Source of the DNA: CBDCWA01 sp046048295
GTDB lineage: Bacteria; Pseudomonadota; Alphaproteobacteria; Rhizobiales; Hyphomicrobiaceae
Reading direction: 5' to 3'
Assembly: GCA_046048295.1 (NCBI GenBank)
Contig: JBJOGJ010000011.1
Span: forward strand, 1-31,112
DNA length: 31,112 bases
The position numbers were made by a program, and so were the translations under genes. Position 1 is the stretch's first letter. Each line of letters begins with the position of its first letter. The notes under the pieces were generated by a model, which was not told the origin of the DNA, did no database searches, and saw only the letters and a list, made by a program, of their open reading frames with translations. Positions 1-5,951 of this stretch are shown in pieces.

Positions 1-424
1 CAACCGCGACGACGTCAAGGTCGGCGTCATCACCTACCGGCTCGCGGCGCACGCGGCGGATCTCGCCAAGGGCCATCCGGCAGCCCAGCTTCGCGACGAT
101 GCGGTCTCGCGCGCCCGCTTCGACTTCCGCTGGGAGGATCAGTTCAACCTCGGCCTCGACCCGGATACCGCACAGCACTTCCACGACGAGACGCTGCCCA
201 AGGACGCCCACAAGGTTGCACACTTCTGCTCCATGTGCGGTCCGAAGTTCTGCTCCATGAAGATCACGCAGGACGTCCGCGACTACGCCGCCACGCTGAA
301 CGACAAGGAGCAGGGCATGGCGCAGATGGCGCAGAAGTTCCAGGATCTCGGCGGCAACCTCTACATCGACGCCAAGACGGCGGAGAAGGAAGCCGTCAAG
401 AAGTCCAACGAAGGGCTGGGTTAG
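1..424 (+). CDS. thiC: Phosphomethylpyrimidine synthase ThiC, C-terminal fragment
   Basis: The open frame enters from the left edge (first full codon at base 2) and gives about 140 C-terminal residues. ThiC is a radical-SAM enzyme of thiamine synthesis that rearranges aminoimidazole ribotide into hydroxymethylpyrimidine phosphate. The fragment contains the family's unusual C-terminal iron-sulfur motif, CSMCGPKFC (C-x2-C-x4-C), followed by the typical SMKITQDVRDYA segment. The stretch RARFDFRWEDQFNLGLDPDTA before it is also characteristic of the family. The N-terminal barrel and any TPP riboswitch lie outside the window. A strong terminator hairpin follows 12 bases after the stop, so thiC is the last gene of its transcript. 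The tail after the cluster looks normal. Confidence 0.97.
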   Translation, partial: NRDDVKVGVITYRLAAHAADLAKGHPAAQLRDDAVSRARFDFRWEDQFNLGLDPDTAQHFHDETLPKDAHKVAHFCSMCGPKFCSMKITQDVRDYAATLNDKEQGMAQMAQKFQDLGGNLYIDAKTAEKEAVKKSNEGLG

Positions 425-435
425 CTTTCGCAAGA

Positions 436-459
436 CCGGGAGAGCCCAGGCTCTCCCGG
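436..459 (+). terminator. Intrinsic-type terminator after thiC
   Basis: A perfect 11-bp inverted repeat (CCGGGAGAGCC / GGCTCTCCCGG) has only CA between the arms, so the real loop would be about 4 nt on a 10-bp stem. It begins 11 bases after the thiC stop codon and is followed by a loosely T-rich stretch rather than a clean U run. The position and stability fit a transcription terminator. Confidence 0.8.
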
Positions 460-513
460 AACACCAAGGTTCGGTTTGTTAAGTTTGTTTCTCAATCGGC
501 CGTAAACACCACT

Positions 514-542
514 GTGATAATCCGCAAACACCGGATTATCGC
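514..542. promoter_or_regulatory. Inverted repeat upstream of small exported-protein gene
   Basis: GATAATCCG (516-524) and CGGATTATC (532-540) are perfect 9-bp inverted arms around a 7-nt centre. The stem can be extended by one G.U and one G-C pair at 515/541 and 514/542. It ends just before the Shine-Dalgarno sequence (548-552) of the next gene. It could be a dimeric repressor operator or a 5'-leader hairpin that controls access to the ribosome site. No regulator is encoded nearby. Confidence 0.45.
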
Positions 543-557
543 TGCGTGGAGGCCGGA

Positions 558-896
558 ATGCTGGGAAATGCCAAATACATTGCAGTTCTGCTTGCCTTCA
601 TCGGCAGCGCCATCGGCTATGTGTATGCCGGCTCCGAGGTCCAGACCGTTCACGTAAGCGGCAAGCACACGGCAGATGGCAGTGACCGCAAGGGCCGGAC
701 AACCACCCGCCTCGTCATCGAGACGGACAAGGGCAACCTCCCTATCCTGAAGTTCCCGGTTATCGGCTATACTTTCGGTGCCGATGAGATCTACGACAGC
801 ATCTCCCCTGGTCAGTCACTCCAGGTTCGCGTCGGCCAGTGGCCGCCGCAATTCATGAGCTCACATGCAAAGCCGCACATCTTGGCGGTCTATTGA
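558..896 (+). CDS. Small exported or membrane-anchored protein, unknown function
   Basis: 112 residues from the ATG at 558, chosen because a GGAGG lies 5 nt upstream; an in-frame GTG at 546 would start inside that site. The first 25 residues form a hydrophobic segment (YIAVLLAFIGSAIGYVYAGS) that could be a signal peptide or membrane anchor. The rest is soluble and beta-rich in character: TTTRLVIETDKGNLPILKFPVIGY, then a segment ending WPPQFMSSHAKPHILAVY. This looks like a small all-beta domain outside the membrane; I do not recognise the family. It stands alone behind an inverted repeat (514-542) that may control it. Confidence 0.75.
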   Translation: MLGNAKYIAVLLAFIGSAIGYVYAGSEVQTVHVSGKHTADGSDRKGRTTTRLVIETDKGNLPILKFPVIGYTFGADEIYDSISPGQSLQVRVGQWPPQFMSSHAKPHILAVY

Positions 897-1038
897 ACCG
901 GCGGCCCAATTGTTTTTCCACTGGATGTCGGCAGGTTCCTCTAGCGCATAACGCCCTGCCAGTTCTGAAGACGAGCCAAAGGCCTGTATTCCGCTTTCAG
1001 GATCAGTTTTTCTGGTCTGCAGGAGAATGCAGGGGCCA
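897..1038. other. Intergenic region, nothing recognised
   Basis: 142 bases between the convergent ends of the small exported-protein gene and the old 3' end of the interrupted membrane-protein gene. I see no convincing hairpin, promoter or reading frame. Confidence 0.5.
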
Positions 1039-1122
1039 CTACTCTGACTTGGTCGGCCAGCGGTAGAGAAACGTTGCGAAGAACAGGGAGGCGTAGACGA
1101 GCACGGCGGATGCCCAGCCGGT
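1039..1122 (-). pseudogene. Detached 3' end of the membrane-protein gene, beyond an in-frame TAA
   Basis: Reading on in the same frame after the TAA at 1123-1125 gives 27 more sense codons and then TAG at 1039-1041. They encode a clean third transmembrane helix (GWASAVLVYASLFFATFLYRW) and a short polar tail (PTKSE). A hydrophobic helix with a natural C-terminus after a stop suggests that the gene once ran on to here and that a point mutation created the TAA. Readthrough or a sequencing error are the alternatives. Confidence 0.5.
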
Positions 1123-1491
1123 TTAGATGCCGATGCGGTTGCCATCGAAGGTTGGAAGGGTGATGCCGGCCACGGCCAGTATGTCGTGGGCTGGCAGCGG
1201 CAGGACCGGATTGTTCAGCTGCTTGATGCCGGTGACGGTCTTCTCCAGGGTGCCCCAGGCTTCGATCAGGCCGAGGATGCGTGTCTCGATCCCGGACATC
1301 GAGGCGCCGAGGAAGATGAAGCCACTGGTGAGAAGAGCGAAGGCAATCAGCCTGATGAAGATCGGGGCCGAGCGGAGGAAGAAATAGAGGCCGGCGATAT
1401 AGGCCGAGACGATGCCGAAGAATATCGAGAACAGGGTGGAGACGGCCTCGTTTGCCAGGAAACTCAGCTCGAGAATTTCTGCTTCCGTCAT
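1123..1491 (-). CDS. Membrane protein of unknown function, probably truncated by a stop
   Basis: 122 residues from an ATG with a GGGAGGGGG stretch upstream. There are two predicted membrane helices, about residues 15-38 (TLFSIFFGIVSAYIAGLYFF) and 44-64 (IFIRLIAFALLTSGFIFLG). A polar region of about 55 residues follows and ends abruptly at FDGNRIGI. The frame beyond the TAA encodes a third helix (1039-1122), so the ancestral product was probably about 150 residues with three helices. I do not recognise the family. It ends 30 bases upstream of nothing obvious and starts 30 bases after the tspO stop on the same strand, so it could be co-transcribed with tspO. It may be a recent pseudogene. Confidence 0.6.
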   Translation of the reverse strand: MTEAEILELSFLANEAVSTLFSIFFGIVSAYIAGLYFFLRSAPIFIRLIAFALLTSGFIFLGASMSGIETRILGLIEAWGTLEKTVTGIKQLNNPVLPLPAHDILAVAGITLPTFDGNRIGI

Positions 1492-1521
1492 GATTGGCGC
1501 CCCCTCCCGAAGCCGATCTCA

Positions 1522-1998
1522 TCAATTCATCCACCAGATCCCCGCATTGAGCGTCGACGCATACGACACCCACGCCAGATAAGGCAGCAGCAGCCACGCC
1601 GCCCATCGCTGCACGCGCCATGCATAGGCGATGGTTGTGGCAATCGCAATCGCCAGCAGCACGATGATCGCGAGCGCCAGCCCCACCTGATGCAGCGTGA
1701 AGAACACCGGTGACCACGATGCATTGAGCACCAATTGCACGAAGAACGCGGTTATGGCTGCGGTGCGTGACGGTCCCGGTGCCGCGCGGTCCCACAGAAG
1801 CCAGAGCGAGACGCCCATCATCGCGTAGAGGATGTTCCAGACGACCGGAAACACCCAGCTTGGCGGCGTCCATGATGGCTTGATGAGCCCTGCATACCAT
1901 GTCGGGATTTCGGGCGCCGTGAAGAAGCCACCGGCCGCACCGACACCGAGGCAGAGTACGAGGCAGGCAAACAGGCGAACAAGCGAGCGGCCCGACAT
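1522..1998 (-). CDS. tspO: TspO/MBR family tryptophan-rich sensory protein
   Basis: 158 residues in the chosen form, the usual TspO length. This is the five-helix outer- or cytoplasmic-membrane protein that binds porphyrins and influences tetrapyrrole and stress physiology in alphaproteobacteria. Family hallmarks are visible: WYAGLIKPSWTPPSWVFPVVW after the first helix, WNILYAMMGVSLWL, and the C-terminal LAWVSYASTLNAGIWWMN. Trp residues are abundant throughout. I chose the ATG at 1998 because GGGAG lies about 8 nt upstream. An earlier ATG at 2022 has only a weak site and would add MFHFGSLP. hemF lies about 18 kb away, a weak functional link only. Confidence 0.95.
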   Translation of the reverse strand: MSGRSLVRLFACLVLCLGVGAAGGFFTAPEIPTWYAGLIKPSWTPPSWVFPVVWNILYAMMGVSLWLLWDRAAPGPSRTAAITAFFVQLVLNASWSPVFFTLHQVGLALAIIVLLAIAIATTIAYAWRVQRWAAWLLLPYLAWVSYASTLNAGIWWMN

Positions 1999-2160
1999 TG
2001 GCAAACTCCCAAAATGGAACATTCCATCACACTAGCACAACGCGAGCGAACAGGCCCAAAGGTTCATAAGCATTTGTACGGACCACCAGGAGAAACCTCG
2101 GCTTAACGCAGCTTTGCTAGCGTCCAGCCAACGTAGCAGATCAGGGAGCAGCGTCGCGCC

Positions 2161-2703
2161 ATGCAGATCGAGACCGATGGAAACGTCACCCGGCTGATTC
2201 AGAAGCCGTGGTTTGCGTGGCTCGTGTGTGGCGGCATCGTCGTGGCATCCGGCGTTGGTTATCTGTGGCTCGCAGCGGTCCTGCCGACCAGGCCCGCCCT
2301 CGTTCAGGGCATCATGCAGCCTGTCATGTGGGCGGCGCTCGCGTCGGTCGGTGCCGGCATCCTGGGGCTGCTCATCTCCCGCACGACGACCTATACCTTC
2401 GACCGCGCCACGAAGACCCTGACGCGCACCTCGAAGGCCGTCATCGGCGGCCGCACCGATCTCATTCCATATGACAAGATCCTCGCTGCAACGCTCGTTG
2501 AGGTCGAAGGCTCGAACATCACGATGCCGCTTGCCTATCACGTTGTCCTCAACCTCAGCAGCGGCGACCGGCACTACGTCGCCGACCGCTCCGATCGCGG
2601 TTATGACCCTGTGACGGCCAACGCGATGATTGCCGCGATCAAGGCGGCGCTGCGCGGCTCGGCCGGTCCGCAGCGCATGATGCCACGCCGTCGCGCTGCC
2701 TAA
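2161..2703 (+). CDS. Two-TM membrane protein with a PH-like cytosolic domain, unknown role
   Basis: 180 residues from an ATG with AGGGAG about 12 nt upstream. Two membrane helices lie at roughly residues 18-41 (FAWLVCGGIVVASGVGYLWL) and 53-73. A beta-rich C-terminal domain follows (TTTYTFDRATKTLTRTSKAV ... IPYDKILAATLVEV ... YHVVLNLSSGDRHYVAD). Two N-terminal helices followed by alternating strands of the form 'FDR..KTL' and 'Y.V.L.L.SGD' resemble small bacterial PH-like membrane proteins; that is a resemblance by eye. The tail is basic (MMPRRRAA). Its TAA overlaps the stop codon of the convergent downstream gene. Confidence 0.75.
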   Translation: MQIETDGNVTRLIQKPWFAWLVCGGIVVASGVGYLWLAAVLPTRPALVQGIMQPVMWAALASVGAGILGLLISRTTTYTFDRATKTLTRTSKAVIGGRTDLIPYDKILAATLVEVEGSNITMPLAYHVVLNLSSGDRHYVADRSDRGYDPVTANAMIAAIKAALRGSAGPQRMMPRRRAA

Positions 2704-3686
2704 ACCCTGAACGTCCCTCGTTTCCGCCCTTGCCCGACATCGAGGAACAGCTCGTCCAGCGGGATCTTCTTCTTGATGAGCCCCTGGTCGTAGGAATAGT
2801 CGATCAGCGCCTGCATGTTCTTGCAGTTCGCCTCCGTCAGCCCGTACTGCCACGGGTCCGGCCCCAGTATGCGCTCCTGCTCCTCCCACGCCTCGGAATA
2901 CCATACGATCGGCGCGACGCGCGGGTTGAACATCCGCTTCATGCCGAGCGCCTTGGCGTTGTCGAACGCCTTGTAGAGCTCGATCGGTATCCACGGATGC
3001 CGCTCGACCATCGGTGTGCGCATCGCCATGACGTGCATGATCGGGAAGATGCCCGTCTTCTCGAAGTAGCGGATTTCTTCGGCCTTGTTGTCCTCGAACA
3101 GCCGCCCGACATTGGGATCGCCCTCGACCCAGGGATCGATGAACTCCGGATGCATCACCGCGTCCAACTCGCCGGTCACCAGCATCTTCTCGATGGATTT
3201 GTCATCGGGCAGCGTCGTGAGCCTCAGGCCCTCCGGCGGTGTGAATTCCACGTCCTCGTCGAGGTCGGCGTACCAGTCGATGGACTTGAGCGGCACGCCA
3301 TATTCGCTTTCGAGGATGCCCTTGATCCAGACGATCGCCGTCACCTGGTACGACTTCACGCCGACCTTCTTGCCGATCAGGTCCTTCGGCTCCCTGATGC
3401 CGGCGTTCTTGTTCACGAACACGAAACCATGCCGGAAGCGCCGGTGCAGAAATACCGGGATCGCCTCGACCGGCCAGCCGTTGTCCTTGGCGAGCAGGAA
3501 TGAGGAGGCGGAGAGTTCCGCAACATCGAAGTGGCCGTTCCTCAGGAATCGCCAATGCCGCGTCGTCGAATCCATGTTTGTGAGGTGCGTCAGCTCGATG
3601 CCATCCGGCTTCACCTTGCCATCCAGGATCGGGCGGATGATCTCGTAATCGCCCGTGGCAAGCGTAAGTGGAATATCTTTCGGCAT
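2700..3686 (-). CDS. Pht5-like protein: 4,5-dihydroxyphthalate decarboxylase / binding-protein fold
   Basis: 328 residues. The sequence (LATGDYEIIRPILDGKVKPDG ... LAKDNGWPVEAIPVFLHRRFRHGFVFVNKNAGI ... DLIGKKVGVKSYQVTAIVWIKGIL) matches the family annotated as 4,5-dihydroxyphthalate decarboxylase or ABC substrate-binding protein, a periplasmic-binding-protein type II fold. The ATG at 3686 is preceded by GGAG about 5 nt away; an earlier ATG at 3755 adds a non-hydrophobic leader. Neither start gives a signal peptide, so the protein is probably cytoplasmic and more likely an enzyme of aromatic breakdown than a transport receptor. No permease or other phthalate gene is adjacent. It is transcribed divergently from the lipoprotein gene. 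Confidence 0.85.
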   Translation of the reverse strand: MPKDIPLTLATGDYEIIRPILDGKVKPDGIELTHLTNMDSTTRHWRFLRNGHFDVAELSASSFLLAKDNGWPVEAIPVFLHRRFRHGFVFVNKNAGIREPKDLIGKKVGVKSYQVTAIVWIKGILESEYGVPLKSIDWYADLDEDVEFTPPEGLRLTTLPDDKSIEKMLVTGELDAVMHPEFIDPWVEGDPNVGRLFEDNKAEEIRYFEKTGIFPIMHVMAMRTPMVERHPWIPIELYKAFDNAKALGMKRMFNPRVAPIVWYSEAWEEQERILGPDPWQYGLTEANCKNMQALIDYSYDQGLIKKKIPLDELFLDVGQGRKRGTFRV

Positions 3687-3838
3687 GGCGGCTCCGGAAT
3701 TTTCGCGGCTTCGATGGATCGCGCGGCATACTGGCGTCGTGGGACGGGAAGTCAAGTGCGCTGCCTTTCACCTGCGGCTGCAACGAGCCCTTAAGCCGGC
3801 TGCGGTAATGTTTGCCAAAAACCGGCAGTGGGTGGCGT

Positions 3839-4318
3839 ATGAATATCAAAGCGAGTGTTGCTGCAACTGTTGCCGCGGTGGCATTGTCGTTAGGTATGGC
3901 CGGCTGCAAAATCCACGCGGCATCCGAGCCGGTTGATTTCATCAAATCCTGCCAGCAGAGCCTGAATGCGGTTGCTGATTGGGCGCGGATCGCCGCAGAG
4001 CGCCGTGGACGCGAGTTTTCCGGCACGATGGATTGGCTCATCGCGGAAAAAATCGCGTCGACCTGCCAGTGTGCGAACGACGAACTGAAGGCCAATCTTG
4101 CCGACCATGAGTGGTCGATGGCGGGGCAACTCGTGGGGATACAGGCTCGTGCCCGGATCATGATGACCCATGCAGGACGCAACAGAAAGGCTGCCGACTG
4201 GGGTGACTTTCAGCGCGAGTACATGATGCTTGTTGCCCGGTCCGGTGGCTCTCCAGAGGCCGTCGAGGTCGTGACGCAGAAGGTCAAGCGTGCACTGAAC
4301 AGCTGCAGGCGCGGGTAG
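3839..4318 (+). CDS. Putative small lipoprotein with conserved cysteines, unknown function
   Basis: 159 residues from ATG 3839, which follows GGGTGG at short distance. A TTG at 3812 would add nine polar residues before the signal peptide and is less likely. The N-terminus is a lipoprotein-type signal: basic MNIK, hydrophobic ASVAATVAAVALSLG, then MAGC with the cysteine at residue 23. Met at -3 is a slightly unusual lipobox. The mature part is helical and has further cysteines (IKSCQQ, STCQCANDE, LNSCRRG) that could form disulfides. I do not recognise the family. A hairpin that can terminate transcription from both sides follows the stop. Confidence 0.75.
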   Translation: MNIKASVAATVAAVALSLGMAGCKIHAASEPVDFIKSCQQSLNAVADWARIAAERRGREFSGTMDWLIAEKIASTCQCANDELKANLADHEWSMAGQLVGIQARARIMMTHAGRNRKAADWGDFQREYMMLVARSGGSPEAVEVVTQKVKRALNSCRRG

Positions 4319-4352
4319 CCCGTTGCCTTCTGAAGCTGTTCGTAAAGCATGA

Positions 4353-4376
4353 AGGGCGACAGCAATCCGTCGCCCT
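4353..4376. terminator. Bidirectional hairpin between convergent genes
   Basis: AGGGCGAC and GTCGCCCT are perfect 8-bp arms around an 8-nt loop. The hairpin sits between the stop of the lipoprotein gene (4318) and the stop of the convergent receptor gene (4394). It lacks a long T run on either side, so it is a likely but not classic terminator. Confidence 0.65.
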
Positions 4377-4393
4377 CGACTTGTGCAACAACG

Positions 4394-5695
4394 CTACTTC
4401 GCGCACTCGACGCGGCCGGGCGTCGACTTCGGGCCTTCCCACCAGATGTTGCACTTCATGCCCGCCTTGACCGCCTTGGCCTTTGCTTCCTTGTCGCCGA
4501 CTTTCACCTTCGTGTAGCCGTTGCGCATCCGGGCCTTGTAGGGCTTATCCTTGCCGTCGACCTTGAACTGGAACCGGCCCTTCTTGCCGGTCTCTGTGAC
4601 GACGCCTGTGACCTTGATCCAGTTGACTTTGCGCAACTTGGAGTTCGGGTTGGCGAGGATCGAGGCGTAGCGCTCGTAGAGCTTCTTCGGCGTCTTGGAC
4701 AGCCGCTCGATCAGCTTGTCGACCTGTTCGCCGCTCTTCGGGCTGACGTCCATGTTGACGCGCTTTGCCTCCGCCAGATAGTCGGGATCCTTGTGCGCCG
4801 CCATGAAGGCCTCGCGCAGGATCTTGACCCTGTCGGCTGGAATGTTCGGTGGACCGGCGAAAGGGCGCGCCATGAAGAATGGCGTCTCGATCAGGTTGAT
4901 GAGTGCGCGGTCCTCCTCGCTGTTGACGAGTTCCTGCGCCGTCGGGACGTCCGGAAATTCGGGTAGCCGCTTGTCGGTGGCGAACTGCAGCAGGAAGACG
5001 ACAGGCGAGTCCTTCTCGAGCCAGCCGGGCCGCGATGTCTTCACCGACGAGATGCCGACCATGCGCGCGTCCATCTCCTTGCGGTCTACCGCTAGATAGA
5101 GCGTGTTGCCGCCCGGATAGCCGCGCACTACCTGAGCGTTGATGTTGTACACGTTGCGAAGGATGAGCGGCACGTCATGGCCGTCGCTCCCTGGCGCTGT
5201 CGCCGCAAAATTCACTTCCTTCTTGGTCTTCTGCAGTTCTCGGAAGCTCTTTATATCAACATCCTTGCGGATGGCGAGCATGTAGGCCTCGCCATCGTAG
5301 CTCGACGATGTGCCAAGCCAGGTCATCTTAATAGGATCGTAGCGCACCTGCTTTGATTCGCCAGAGAACGCGAGCAGCGGTGCGCCGCGACTAAAGGTGC
5401 CGAACTCCGTCCCATCCTTGGGGGCAATGTTGTAAAGATAGTTGATGAGCGTCAGGCCGCCGGCACCCGGCATGTTCTGCACTGCTACCGAGGGATTGCC
5501 CGGGATGTGCTTGCCGATGTGGCGGGCGAGCTGGCGGCCGTACCTGTCGTATCCTCCACCTGCGCCGTAACCGATCAAGACGCGGACGGTTTTGCCCTTG
5601 TAGAAGTCTTCCGCATGGCCGGCCGGAATGTTCGTCGTTGCAGCAAATGTTGCGGCAACAGCGATCGCCATCGCAGTTCTCACAGTCGTCGTCAT
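4394..5695 (-). CDS. Bug/TctC-type solute receptor with extra C-terminal domain
   Basis: 433 residues from the ATG at 5695; GGAGG lies 6 nt upstream, and another ATG at 5701 is too close to it. A signal peptide covers about residues 1-27 (MAIAVAATFAATTNIPAGHA). The mature start EDFYKGKTVRVLIGYGAGGGYD, then NPSVAVQNMPGAGGLTLINYLY, is the hallmark of periplasmic receptors of tripartite tricarboxylate transporters, which bind carboxylates. Such receptors are usually about 320 residues. Here the fold seems to end near ERYASILA, and about 85 further residues follow, ending with two cysteines in GMKCNIWWEG and VECAK. No TctA/TctB membrane genes are adjacent, so it is an orphan receptor. A 14-bp palindrome lies about 110 bases upstream of the start. 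Confidence 0.9.
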   Translation of the reverse strand: MTTTVRTAMAIAVAATFAATTNIPAGHAEDFYKGKTVRVLIGYGAGGGYDRYGRQLARHIGKHIPGNPSVAVQNMPGAGGLTLINYLYNIAPKDGTEFGTFSRGAPLLAFSGESKQVRYDPIKMTWLGTSSSYDGEAYMLAIRKDVDIKSFRELQKTKKEVNFAATAPGSDGHDVPLILRNVYNINAQVVRGYPGGNTLYLAVDRKEMDARMVGISSVKTSRPGWLEKDSPVVFLLQFATDKRLPEFPDVPTAQELVNSEEDRALINLIETPFFMARPFAGPPNIPADRVKILREAFMAAHKDPDYLAEAKRVNMDVSPKSGEQVDKLIERLSKTPKKLYERYASILANPNSKLRKVNWIKVTGVVTETGKKGRFQFKVDGKDKPYKARMRNGYTKVKVGDKEAKAKAVKAGMKCNIWWEGPKSTPGRVECAK

Positions 5696-5802
5696 TTTCA
5701 TCCTCCCGATAGAAGCGCAGAGCAGCCTCTCATGGGCCGTTCCCCTGCACACGTCGGGAATCCTAACGACAACGTTCGATCCAAGAAAGTGGATCAGCCC
5801 GC

Positions 5803-5816
5803 GATATTGCAATATC
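5803..5816. promoter_or_regulatory. Perfect 14-bp palindrome upstream of the receptor gene
   Basis: GATATTGCAATATC reads the same on both strands. It lies 107 bases upstream of the receptor start at 5695, in the 256-base region between that gene and the end of the large membrane operon. It has the size and symmetry of a dimeric helix-turn-helix operator and could switch the receptor gene. No regulator gene is adjacent. The remainder of 5696-5951 shows no other clear element. Confidence 0.4.
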
Positions 5817-5951
5817 CGGCCTCATTGCGGTCAGGACGTAAGTCTGATGGGATAGGGAAAAATATGTTGTTTTCGGCGTAGGGTCGGATCATGCACCCGA
5901 CATGCCGCACCGCACTGCGAGCCGTTCAATATCCAGCGTGTGGCGTACGGA

